Part shown: piece after piece, positions 11,496-23,186 of the stretch | How positions within the stretch are numbered: position 1 is the first letter of the stretch | Layout of the letters: every line of letters starts with the position of its first letter | NCBI RefSeq assembly: GCF_000972845.2 | Contig: NC_040032.1 | Coordinates: 16,395,358-16,459,357, forward strand | Direction: 5' to 3' | From: Larimichthys crocea | Lineage: Eukaryota > Chordata > Actinopteri > Sciaenidae | Length of the DNA: 64,000 nt | Notes under the pieces: generated by a model | Database searches by the model: none | What the model saw: only the letters and a program-made list of their open reading frames with translations | What the model was told of the DNA's origin: nothing | Program-made: the position numbers and the translations under genes

Positions 11496-13952
11496 CAACA
11501 GTGATTATCTGTGGATTGAGTAGAACACTGACCAATCTTTCAGATATTGGAGCACATATTTAGTTTCTAATCAAAACACAACAGTAATTTAATATAAAAA
11601 AAATATTCATTACCCATATAATACAGTGTATTTCATGTTGCCGTAACTATTGTTAGAGTTTTAAAATGTGTTTAGAGAAAAAGTACCATTAGAATCTGGT
11701 TGCCTTATGCTGTGAAATGAGAAGTGAGCTTGCAAATCCCTTTGGATTATATGGTGACAAATCCAGTTGTCTTGAAACCTCTCTTATCTCTGCTTTCATT
11801 TACAGTCGAGTGCTATAAATATGAAAAAGTCTTTTCTTCCAGGGGGTGGGGGGCACAGAGCTCAGAAACGGCAAGGGATACTGAACTGAGAGTGCACATA
11901 CAGAAACTAAAACGAGATGCTGCGGAATAAAAAGACTCCAAAATCACAGTGAGCGTTTAATCCAATTTCCTTGGTAGCTGTAGCTGTGTAAAGATCACAT
12001 AGTGGTTTGTCCCCTATAAAGCCATAGGGATGGTCAGGTGACATGCAAATAAAAAAAATCTCACACTACCAGAACTGATCAATAATCTAGCAAGAGAAAA
12101 GTAAATTTAGAAACTAACATGCTCGAGTAAAAACATTGTTGACTGTGAGGAATGAACCATTCTTCTCCAGTTTTTAACTTGTGTATTTTTCTTGCTCTCT
12201 CTTTTATTTTTTTTTTATTTTTTTCTGTTTGTGTTGTGTTTTGGAAACGAAATTCCTCAATATATTGTTGAAAATGATAACTGGCTCAGACAAAATGATA
12301 GAAAATATCACAGACATGGACCTTTTAAAATCAAACATCTGATAAAGCTCCCTGGAAGTCAAACCATGCCTTGTCTTGCTTTTGTATTCTCTCCACGCTA
12401 CTAAAGCATTAAACACAGCATAGGCTGACTTTCACCACATAAACTATGTTACAGGGAGCTTCCTCCTCCCTCCTCTCTCCGCATTACCTTTCATCACTAC
12501 CTCAAATGTGCATCCACATGCAGAGCCGGGGCTCCTGGAGCGGGGCCAGGGAGCGTCCCTACAGCCTCTCAGCAGAAACAGCTTTGTCAAACTCAGTTAG
12601 CCGCCTCCGAGGGGAAACACCTCTTTCCACAGTAATACACCAACTATTCACATCATGCCCCTGCCTCTGCCTCAGCCGCCTCATCAATCCACAAAGCAAC
12701 AAAGGTAAACAGCCTCGCACCTTCCAAACAGAGGCCCTTGCTGCTTTGTTGACACAGTGTATGTGCAAACCGCCTGCACAGAGGGTGAGCGACTCACAGG
12801 ACAGACTGAGCTTCATTTACAGAAGGTAATTGCACTGGAGCCAAGTGGTGCACTTTTGTGATGAGATTTTTTCCAGCTCTGCTAAAACCTTGTCTAGATT
12901 TGTTTGCTCTCTGGATTGAACTACTTTTGACAGGGACACAATAAGTTCAGATAAACACAAACATGTCAGACTGAAGCCGGAACGGCCACTGACATTGACG
13001 AGCTATTTAGAGACTGTCTTCTTTATTGTAACACACCTAGGCATGAAATAACATGACAGTTGTCTGGTCAGGACCTTTTGAGATGCTGCAAATGAAAACA
13101 CAGATAAATATTAACTTTTTCAGGGTTAGATTTTTGAGCCCTGCTGGAGACTGTATACTTTCACACTAGATAAAAACATGAATCAAATAGTGTATCTAAT
13201 GTTTTCCGTGATATAAGAAGGAGGGGAGAAGATTCCCCACTTTGCTTTCATTTCTTTCCCTGCCTTTGCACCTCTGCTCACACTTGTGCACCGCCCTTGT
13301 CGAATTGTTTATAACCTGCTACCTTAGGCGAGTCGAGGCACAATTCTTGCTGATATACCCTCACAGCTGTGATCTTATTGAAGATGTTGGACTCCTCAAT
13401 GTGAAATCTGCAACTTTTATGCTATACTATGTACACATTCCTCCATCTTAGTCTGGATTCACTGTGCCGGAAAAATCATAAACACATTTCTGAAAAACAA
13501 CGGATGCCAAGGAAATGTGTCACCCTCTGTGTTGAGATAATAAGAGACAGACACTGCGCGTTGGAGAGTCTAACCCAGTCATTATTTCAACAGCTGTCCC
13601 CGCACGTTGCAAGTTTTATTCATTTTGTCCTGATGAAAAACATTCAGAATATTTCATGCACAATACAGCAATAGAAATTGGAGAAAACTCCAAGAGTGGT
13701 TGGTAGGAACATGGATGCTTTGTCAAAAAATGCCCCCATGCTCCTTTCGCCAGAATATTTCCTCTCATTTTCCCATGGCTGGTTGCTGATAAATCTAAGG
13801 CTGATCTGTTTTTTTTCTGTTAGTGGGGACTCTAGGCTTTATTATAGATGTGTTCATACTGTTATGCTGCTCATGTTGATAGTGGAATTCAGAATGACTC
13901 CAAAAAAGACTGCTTCTTAAAACCACATGGTTTCACAGGATTAAGGAATTGT

Positions 13953-13996
13953 GCTATACTTGTGCTAAAGTGAAAACACTTTAGCACAAGTATAGC
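13953..13996. repeat. Perfect 20 bp inverted repeat, 4-nt loop
   Basis: GCTATACTTGTGCTAAAGTG (13953-13972), loop AAAA, then the exact reverse complement (13977-13996). The RNA would form a 20 bp perfect hairpin and the DNA could extrude a cruciform. It is not flanked by an obvious T-run terminator or a larger element. Confidence 0.97.
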
Positions 13997-14065
13997 CCAA
14001 TATGTACAGCGTATTTATTCTAAATTTAAAGACAGAGTTCTTAGAAACTGCTGCATTTCAACGTA

Positions 14066-14130
14066 GCGCTGGATGGAACAGTGGTTGGCATTGTTGCCTC
14101 ACAGCAAGTAGGAACTGCCTTTGTTTCTCT
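14066..14130 (+). mobile_element. Degenerate start of a common fish repeat
   Basis: GGAACAGTGGTTGGCATTGT then TGCCTCACAGCAAGTAGGAA closely follows the '...cagtggttagcactgttgcctcacagcaag.agg...' head of a short dispersed fish repeat. The copy is truncated or decayed downstream. Recognised from memory. Confidence 0.55.
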
Positions 14131-15164
14131 TTGTACGCTCTGTCTTAGAGTATGTTTGCGTTGGGATAATCTCTATGAACAGCTATCTGCATATGAATGC
14201 AGAATCTGCAGGCAAGGGACCAGTAGTATTAAACCAATCATGTTTGAATGGGCTTTGTTTGCATGCAGGTACGCGTCCGTGTGGAGAGGAAAAGAGGCAT
14301 TGCCTATCTGACGACGATTTTGCTTTTTTATTAGCATTTAATTTGATTTGTCTGCATTTGTATGTAGATATCTTGTTTGTAGAGAGCTAAAATGTGTCTT
14401 TCATGTCATTCTCATCTCATATCTGTCATCCATTTTCTGGCAACAGGAAGCCCAGAAACATTGTCCCTATCCTCCAGAGGCCAAAATGTCATCAGATCAT
14501 AGCTGGTGGGTTCCAAGCTTGACATTGGGATCCAGTTAAACCAAAGTTAGTTCATTTATTCTTATCTTAAGAGAAATACCTTATAGGGCCATGTGTTCAA
14601 AGATGGTTTCAGAAGCATTAACTATCGTCAGTGTACCTCACTTCTGTAAGTGATGTGATCAGCCATTATTCATCAACTTGGATAGAAATATCACGATGAA
14701 GTCCGATGACGCGTGTTCTATAAATTGTTTACAGTTCAATTAGCACACATTTCATATAATGTCATGTCGTTCTCCCCCTGCTTCTTTCTCTTTCCACGCA
14801 TATGTACATGTATTAATCATCTTGTTGAGACAAAAAACAGTTCATGGAGTCACATTATGAGAATTAATCTCCCACGGGGACAAAAAGCTCTTCCACATGT
14901 GGCAAATGATCAAATTTTAGAGTTGAGACTGGTTCAGTTTTGCTTTCTTACCGACGGTTAGATTTGGACCACTCTTATGCCTGTATGCTATTTATAATGG
15001 TAGAGCCAGTAATGTTACCTTAGCTTACCATAAACAGGACCTAACAACTTGGTATTTTTACATTTGGCTTGCGTACAGATTAAATATACAATGTGTAATA
15101 TGTGGATTAGGGAGTTTCAGAGGCGCTATTAGATGGATTTTTATTCTACTATTCACAGACTCGG

Positions 15165-15870
15165 CCTTGCTTTTAACCCCAGGTTCTACTCTTTATGCTA
15201 ACATAGGCTAACCCCTAAAATACACTGCATGCGGAACGGCTCCGCCACCGTGACGGAGTCGATCCGTTTTAATGTTAGTCAATGTGTCAGCTCACACAGT
15301 ATCCATCCCCACTGCGTCACGGATCCGGAACGCCCTCTGCAACACATACGCAGAGCTTCTGTTTTTCACGGACGCCGGAGCACGGCGCCTAAATTCAGCA
15401 CAGAGCAGACCGTGCGGGGAAGGTAATCGGCTACAAAATACAAAATAAAACCCCAGTTTATTTTAAAAATAAAATACTCCGTGTTCACCACGGATCGAGT
15501 TTCATTACAAGAACACATCATGATGGGCGGGGCCGACCTGAAGTCAACAGGTGAGGGGTTTTCAGGCGTAATCATTTATGACACCTCACATCCTTTTTCT
15601 AAGGACACCAGAAAAAAGATGCGGCGTGGAGTGCCATTGCAGGAGTCAAAGAGACTACAGCTGGCAATATCGCGCGATTATGCGTAAATCCGCAAGATCT
15701 CTTGCGTTCTCGCAACGCTCAGTGGCCGGCGGAGACACACCGGAGCTGCTCTGCAGCCGTTCCGCATGCAGTGTATTTTAGGGGTTACTATCTCCAGGCT
15801 GTAGCTTTATATTTAGCATACCTAACTTGTAGAAAAAGCACAGGTGTTACTGATAATATTAACGATGGCT
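15165..15870 (+). repeat. Older dispersed repeat split by the 575 bp element
   Basis: Left part (15165-15210) has CTCTTTATGCTAACATAGGC. Right part (15786 to about 15870) has CTCCAGGCTGTAGCTTTATA then TTTAGCATACC. Together they resemble a very common fish repeat containing 'ctttatgctaagctaggctaac...ctggctgtagcttcatatttacc'. The outer borders are approximate. Confidence 0.5.
15211..15785. mobile_element. 575 bp non-autonomous DNA transposon with perfect 31 bp inverted repeats
   Basis: The left end ACCCCTAAAATACACTGCAT + GCGGAACGGCT (15211-15241) is exactly the reverse complement of the right end (15755-15785). The element is flanked on both sides by TA (15209-15210 and 15786-15787), a TA target-site duplication as made by Tc1/mariner-type transposases. 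The interior is markedly GC-richer than its surroundings and has no transposase frame. The flanks belong to an older repeat: joining across the element reads ...TATGCTAACATAGGC-TA-CTATCTCCAGGCTGTAGC..., so the insertion is nested. Perfect inverted repeats suggest recent activity. Confidence 0.9.
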
Positions 15871-15939
15871 CTGCCCCAGTAACACTTGACCAGCATGTAC
15901 ACTACCAGGACCCTGAAATTAAAGCGGCTATGTGGAGTT

Positions 15940-16300
15940 TAGGCACCTGTGCACCAGGTGTCGTGGGTGTGTTACACAGCTATGCACACCTGTGGTTCAT
16001 CCCCACATCAGCCTTTGTGACCTGCAGCTTGCCACACCAGCTGCACCTCATTACAACCCGTTTTTGTCAGATCGCCTTAGTTTTCCCAGTTCCTCGTCTG
16101 GTTTTTTGTCTACCCGTCTGTGTATCTGTTTGTTTCCTGCTGTTATCTTTTGTCTACCTGTGAATTTCTTTTGTTTTTTTCTTCTTCTTTTCTTTCTTTG
16201 CAAGTTTACAGTAAAGTTTCTGTTTCTGTCACATCAAGTTCCCTACCACTGTCTCCTGCTTGGTGTCTGCAAAATTGGGTTCAGCAGTGTGACAACTGCT
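15940..16300 (+). repeat. Probable dispersed repeat, pyrimidine-rich
   Basis: Phrases such as CAGCTGCACCTCATTACAAC, TTTTGTCAGATCGCCTTAG and a string of gttt/ctgtttgt words followed by TAAAGTTTCTGTTTCTGTCA resemble a dispersed percomorph repeat. Overlapping open frames here are low-complexity Leu/Phe-rich translations of the pyrimidine tract and not genes. Family not determined. Confidence 0.35.
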
Positions 16301-17459
16301 TTTTCACTTTTGAGGAGATGTTTTTTTTATTTTATTTTTTTATTTTTTATTATTTATTTCTTGGCCATAAATGTGGATGATGCAAGATATAGTAGTCATT
16401 CCACAAAGCAGCCAAGGGATTTCACCTTCTAGGTCTGATCCTATATGCTTGCATCATTGAATCATTGAAAATTAGTTCAATATGTTCATGTACATCCAGA
16501 TGGGTGTCACTCGGATCCTTTTCTTTATCTCTTACACAGTTTATAGCAGCTAAAAGGTTGGCTAGCATTCTTCGTGCAATGATTACACTCCTGAGCAGCT
16601 TTGAAATCTATAGGCAGGGGAAGTAAATTGACATAATCTGATTATGGCAGCAACACCTGCAATCCATAGTTAAATTAAACAAGAGTTTCTCCACAGTTGG
16701 CATGATAGGAATCATATAAATTGTTAGTCCTATTCCCAGCCATTCTCTTCCTGAATATTTCACTCTACCAGGTACATACTGTGTAAAAGCCTTGTCCAGT
16801 CTTTGTCAAGTATCATCCCCCACTGTTAGAATTCCTTTTCTCTGTTTGCCCTCGTAATTCAGATTTAATCCTCTGAAGCGCACACAGCCAGGCTTCATGG
16901 ACTGAATGACATGCCCCTCCCCCCAAGCTGCTGAGCAATGTTTAAGAACTGATTTCTGGGTTAACCGAGAAATCAAATAAGGATTTTGTTTAATTTGTCT
17001 ATATGTTTTGGATTCGGAGAGGCAGTGAAAAAACGTTGTAATCAATTACCAGAAGGAAAAAAAGGTTGTAGAGAATCGAGGAGTGATTTCAAATGGAGTG
17101 ATCATTTGGTAAAGGACTGAATACAGATATGCGAACTTTAGTGTTTGAGTAGCCTAATAATCTGTTTTTAATCATGTAAATATATATGAATGTGTGGGCC
17201 TTTAGGCATCAGCAAATCAGCCAAGAACAACCAATAAATGACAATAAATGTCGACACACCTCTGAATATACACTGCAGATATCTGCTTCCAGGGAATTAT
17301 ATTGCCCTTAAATTCAAACAGAATTAACAGAACTAGGACCATAAGCATTTAAATAAAAAAGTAATGGAGCAGCTGGTCTTTTCGAAAAGAGAATGGTGGT
17401 GGTGATTTGAGGGTAATCCATCAATGTTAGAGAGAAAAATCAGGAGAGGTAGAGGCATG
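16301..17459. other. Non-coding DNA, putative intron 1
   Basis: It opens with a T-rich low-complexity block (16321-16365). Nothing else is recognisable. Confidence 0.6.
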
Positions 17460-17545
17460 TTTCATCCCCTGGGGACCATGAATGATTGTGCTAAATTCAA
17501 TGGCAATCCATCTGACAGTTGATGAGACACTTCAGACATCAGCGT
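17460..17545 (+). repeat. Single copy of the 280 bp-family repeat
   Basis: CATCCCCTGGGGACCATGAA, then TTCAATGGCAATCCATCTGA and CAGTTGATGAGACA, match the two units at 40415-40784, so this is a diverged third copy. Confidence 0.6.
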
Positions 17546-18269
17546 GTCTTTATTTTACAAGATGAATTATAAAGGGAGAATGAACACAAACAGATATTAA
17601 GCAATGAGTTACATTGTGTCCCTGTCCTATGTATTGTTTGGGCTTTTAAAGATTTTCCTCCATTATTAGAAGGCTACAGAATATCACTACACCATCTCAG
17701 AGAAATGTCAGAAATGCACAGACCACTTTTTACCACTAAAAGCAATAGTCCAGCAATCAATGACGTGGTCTACCAGAGCTCCAGCTGTTCCCTGCTAAGT
17801 AATCCATTCTTAAGGGCGAGGATTCTTTTTAAAGGCTGCTCGCTGCTTTGACAAATGAGAACGGCCACAATGCGCTGGCTCTCCATCACCAGGCGAGAGA
17901 AGCGGAGGCAGAGGATTGCATTATAACTGACAGACAATTGCCCGACCACCCGCCAGTCGCTTGGACTGACAATGTTCGATATTTTGAAGATGCCGGTCGA
18001 TGTTAGAACCTTTAAATTATACACAAGGTCCTCTGGGACGACACTTCAATATATCTCACTACAGAGAACAAGGCCCATGGTCACGTTGCAACCATCTGCT
18101 CTGCTGTATTGTCTGGACTGAAGACGTCAGCTGTACAAAATGCTTGGATATGGATGAATGCCTGTGATTCTCTGCTTCATTTTAGCCAGTGACTTCAGAC
18201 GGGGTGTTATTTCCACTGGAAGAAGTCAATGTTTTGGGGGATTTTTTGATGATCACCGTGTGTGGTGCA

Positions 18270-18352
18270 CACTGTACAGAGTGTAAAGCCCCATGAGGCA
18301 AACTGTGATTTGGAGCTATAAAAATAAAATCTGACTTGACTTTGACTTATGA
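18270..18352 (+). mobile_element. LINE-type 3' tail fragment
   Basis: The sequence GTGTAAAGCCCCATGAGGCA, then AACTGTGATTTGGAGCTATA and AAAATAAAATCTGACTTGAC, resembles the 3' terminus of LINEs widespread in fish (consensus-like 'tgtaaagc.ctttgagg..', '..gctatataaataaa'). It ends in short TGACT-like direct repeats. It is a 5'-truncated fragment with no coding part. Confidence 0.55.
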
Positions 18353-21300
18353 TTAACTTGTCATATGCAGCACTTGTATTTCAAATCATACATCTCTTGG
18401 ATTAAATTCAAGACAGATATAGAAGCGCAGTGAAGTGAAAAGCGGACAAGCTGCAACTATACAGTGAATGCAGCGTCCTGCACACTTTCTTCGCTTGTGT
18501 TTGTCTTTGACTATTTTCAATTACTCGTGGAGCTACTATCCCCTTCCTTGATCTATCCACAACATTGTTATCTTTCTCTGCTACTTATAATATGTTTACT
18601 CATCCTGATGAATTCAATTACATCTTTTCAGAGGAAATTACTGTGGGGTTGGCTCAGCCTGCCAGAGGTCAGCACTAACTGTGAATACTAAAACTACTCC
18701 TCCAAACACATTACACAGCCTATTACCTGCTGCTTTTCACACAGCACTCTCCAAACCTACATAAGCCTTTCCAGTGCCACAGATGAAATGCTTTCTAGAT
18801 GGGATGTGGCGTGGAGAAGAGGGGAAGAGAGCTGGAGCTGTCCCCAGGCCTAATCGTTTCAGAGAGCCATCCCCACTGCAGCCTCAAAACACGCCAGTCC
18901 TGATTATGGAGGTGTGTACATGGCCAGGCAGAGCGTGAAAGGTGCGGAGAGGAGGTTTGGCCTGGGGGAGCAAACCAGGTCGACTCTTCTTTTCAGTGGA
19001 TCGATAAGGCACAAGGCCAAAGGCAAAGCAGAAGTAGAAGTAAACCAGTAACCTACTGCTCTGACAAAGTGGTAGACATCGCTTCATTTAGGGTTTTTTG
19101 TTGGAGGGGTGTTCTTCACTTGGAATAAATTAAATGTGTATGGCCCCAACAGATTTGGCGAGGCACAGTTTTTGAGACCATTGACTTCCCTGCTGGAAGT
19201 CCTGCCCCAGTACTTTGCTTTGAGAGAGAGATTTTATAAGTGGAGCAGCTCTGGTTGCGTGCTTCCGATCCAGAGGAAATTTCTCTCCTTTGCTGAAGAT
19301 ACATGTTGACAATTTCATTGTAAAACCTGTTACCTTAAATCTCTCAGGAGATGATTGTGTCGAGACAAAAAAAACACAAGCCGTTGGAGAAAATTCTCAC
19401 ATAATTATCCAAACGCAATAACCCATTTCAGGCCTATCCGAACGGACAAACTGATTACATAAACAGGACAGGAATGCTATTTTTTAAAACATTTTACTGC
19501 ACTGAAATACATATTTTTACTTAGCCTTTTTGTGCTCACAACTGAAATTCAAATTTAATTACCAATGACGCTTAATCTACCCAAGATGCATGCTTTTAAA
19601 AAAAATTTTTTTATTGCAAATTAACAAGTAGGAAAACAACAGTGGAAATTTGTGGACTTAACACAGTCTCTCAACATTAACAAACCCCCCTGTAACAGTT
19701 CTGTGCTACTTAGTTACTTGTCCCTAAAGTGTGCCTGATGAAGTATGTGTTGTGTTTTTGTTTTTTTTACTAATCTACTGTCTGAGTGATGGATTAGAAG
19801 CTTTGCAAAACGCAAAGTTAACAAACTAGCATGTAGTTCTTATGTCTGGATAGATTACAGCAGAGGTAATTAGCGCTGCAAATTATTGCTCTTTCTTTTT
19901 TTTCTCATGATTTGCTATCGGAAAGTTAACGAATTCTCCTAACGTAATGTAACGCAATGCTAGCTGTCAGTCACTTGAAATCACATGCCACTCCTGTCCT
20001 GCAGCTAAAGCGAACATAGATGTGACGCAGCGCTGGAATGAAGCTTTTCTTTCTTCTGGCCTTGGGGGATAGGAAAGTGTTTGCTAAAGACTGTGTTTTT
20101 TTTTTCTATCCATCTCTCCTGGTGTGGTTGTACTGTGCTCAAAACACTTTGTGAAAGCAGTTTGTGTTGAATTCCCCAGTAAAAAAACATAATGAGGGAG
20201 AACTTATGACTATATGCCCAGACTGTTCTCTAGTAACTCATCATTATCTCCTAAATTATGAGTTCATATATATTTTATGTCGTTTGCAAGACTTATTGCT
20301 TTGCGCAAAGCTCTCCAAAATCATTAAAATATCGCTTCATTGCTATTGTATCCTTGTGCGCTCTATGCTGCTATTGATGCTATTTTATTTAAAGATTTAA
20401 AAAAATGAAGTGTATGTAGAAATGAATAATAGTATGCATAAATATACACTATGCTAACAAGGCATTATGTTAGGAAAAATGGAGAGAGCCCATTTATCCC
20501 TGCCGCAGACAGAATAAGTTTATTTAATTAGTTAGTTTACCCCAAAACAAGGACACCAAAATGTTCAATTACTCTGGGGCAAATGAATGCCAACCACACT
20601 CATCTCATAGTTTACCTTAAGATAAACTGAAATGCAAAATGTGTAAATAAAACAGCAGAAAGTAGGAAAAAAAGAGTGAGACAAAGAAACTGATATTAAA
20701 AATACATGTTTTGCTGTTCATGCAACATAGCTGGTTGCCCTATTTTTAGAGCTGATGCTGCATTTTGACCACACAGCAAGGCTATGTGTAAAAAAAAAAT
20801 AATAATAATAAAAATTAAACCATGAGTCCAATCATTTTATGTTCTCCACATTCACATTTTAATAAGTTCAGATTTAGTTGAAGTACAGCCTTGATTTAGC
20901 GAGAACATCAGGCTTTATTGTCTATAGGGTGAAATCAGCTGTTGGTGAACCACGCCAAGCATAACGCTGATGAAATCCGAAAGATACTTTTTTTTTTCTT
21001 TTCACAAATAAAGCCCCACACTTTTGTGAAAGAAAATATATGAGGCAATGACTGAAATTAGGATGCATAGAACATTCTCACGGAGCGAGAGAGGCATTTG
21101 CACATGAAGAGTTGAAAATGAGTCGCATTCAGCCAAGCTGTGAGCTCCACCTAGGAGGCAGTGAAAGAGACCGAGACGGGCACAGAGAGGGGCTGAGGCA
21201 GGCAGGCGCCAAGCCTTGAAGAGGGGCATTCTGGCATAATGACTCTCATTTACCATTGACAGGCCTTGGGAAAGTTAAACTAATTATGACAGCACACAGA

Positions 21301-22917
21301 TGCTGAATAGCTCTTGATGAAGTTAATCACTGGCAATCCAACAAACAGGTGTTGAATGATTTCGGTTACCTCCCCTGGAATTATAGGATGTTCACATTTT
21401 TTTTCCAATGCAGCGCTCAAAGCTACCATCTACCCTAAATATGCAGTTTCATTCCCACGATCCAATTTTCATGAGCGTTTGTGAATATGAACACCTCCAG
21501 TGACCAAAAACGGAAAACTGTTGTTGTAACCTGTAATGTTAGTGAGACAAACAGGGAGTATGCACAAAATGGTTTTTATGAAACGTGAAATGAACTTCAT
21601 TACACTGTGGTAACAGGTGTCAATACAAAAGCGGGCCCACAGTAATCACGCTCTGTGAGGTCAGTATCTCCATCGCTGTCATCGTGGTGCAGCTTTAATA
21701 TGCACCACTTTCAGTAATAACCTCAAATCAAAACCAAAACAACATGATGATAAAGAGATTTGTCCTGTTCATTTTCAACTAAAATGTTTATTTCCATGTG
21801 GGCTGGATGCTAAACTGATGTTTTATATGATCTATATTCCAATATGTCATAATAATCGGCTTGGATAACATTTGTTAGATATTGTCATTCTGCTGTTTCA
21901 TTGTAGAATATGACAAATAAACTTGTGTTCTGGAGCAACAAAGACTTTACAAGAATTCACAGAATATCCATTCTTGAAACCAACAGTGGCATGTCAATGA
22001 GAGCTCTGTCAAACCAAGAGGAGTTCATAACTCATTTAATGAGCTTTAGGATACATAAAACATGTCTTTCTCACACTCCCAGATCACTGTTAACAGTCTG
22101 AGATAATGTGTAAGCATAAAGATAATAGGCTCAGCTGAACATCATTAAATTGTGTGGAACTTCAAGTGCCGCACCAGGTCCACAAAAAGTCTTTACACTG
22201 AATGGATGCATGATTAGCTATTATATATCTGTCAGAATTTTATTACTTGTAATAATTTGAATATGAGATAAAAAATTTGATGAATGAATTAGAAACACGC
22301 CTAAAGAAAAAAAAGGCTTTTTAAGTAGATGTACAATGATTAATTTAATTAAAGTGGTTATATATACATGATATGGTATGGATTTTTTGTAGATACTGGG
22401 AAGTTACATGCTGCGTATGTTCCTTTAACATTTTTTGATACAGCATCTGACATGACCTAGAGCTGTAAAAGTAATAAAACACTTACATCTGATAAGATGC
22501 TTTTAATTAGATTAGAGAGATTGATTGATAACTCTTAAGACAAGTTTAAGCTGTTGCTGTCAAGTTGTCTTTCCAAGTTAATGTTCATAACAAGTTCGTT
22601 CACTTTGTCCCTCGGAGATTTGCACTGAGATAATTAAAAGCCTGTGGCATTCTCACTCAGTACTGAGTAGGACTTGTTGCACTTTTGGTAATCACATTCT
22701 CGGAACACTGTTGTTGGTTGCATACTTAACATATTCGCCGTGATTTCTTTTTTAATTTCCATAAAGTGAGCGCTGTTTCAGTTTTGATTAGATTTTGTAT
22801 CTGCAAACATATTTTGTTTATCAACCTATGCTGTGAGACAGACTCTAGTTTTAAAATGATTTCCAGACATATAGTACTTTTAGATAAGTCATTTCAGACT
22901 CACAAACCACTTGACTT
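18353..22917. other. Non-coding DNA, putative intron 1 (4.6 kb)
   Basis: AT-rich sequence with several A/T runs (19595-19615, 20098-20105, 20790-20815, 20991-20999). I see no exon, RNA gene or recognisable repeat in it. Confidence 0.6.
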
Positions 22918-22972
22918 GTGTGTCTTGGGGAGGCCGAAAACCATGCAAACTCTACACAGAACCGGTGAGTCA
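22918..22972 (-). mobile_element. Fragment of a common fish repeat (minus strand)
   Basis: Read on the minus strand: CCGGTTCTGTGTAGAGTTTG then CATGGTTTTCGGCCTCCCC. This closely resembles the body of the dispersed fish repeat whose start reads '...cagtggttagcactgttgcctcacagcaag...'; a degenerate copy of that start is at 14066-14130. Recognised from memory, not verified. Confidence 0.45.
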
Positions 22973-23162
22973 CTGTGCGTTTTCCAAAACATGAGTGAAG
23001 GCTGGAGGACAAAGTAAATGAAAGTGCCTCATGAAAGGCATGGCGCAGATTTAGAGGCTGCGTGTTTTATTTTTCTTGTTGTTTTTGCAGTGAAAGTTGT
23101 ACATAAAGAAGTGAGAGGTTCTGATCCGAATTTTAATGATCCTGAATCAAATAAGATTTCTT

Positions 23163-23186
23163 TCTCTCTCTCTCTCTCTCTCTCTT
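23163..23186 (+). repeat. (TC)n microsatellite
   Basis: Uninterrupted TC dinucleotide repeat of about 12 units. Confidence 0.95.

Larger units (their letters stand above)
11496..15164. other. Non-coding DNA, putative intron 1 (3.7 kb)
   Basis: Apart from the hairpin and the repeat fragment listed separately, it contains A/T tracts (12202-12225) and no supportable exon. Open frames at 12446-12829 and around 14081-14390 have no recognisable protein features. Confidence 0.6.

Noticed and set aside
12446..12829. A 127-codon plus-strand frame
   Set aside because: It has no domain, no promoter or splice signals, and an antisense frame of similar length over the same bases.
15229..16432. A chain of overlapping plus-strand frames suggesting a gene
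   Set aside because: The first part lies inside the 575 bp inverted-repeat element; the rest is the translation of a pyrimidine-rich repeat. No common frame or splice sites.
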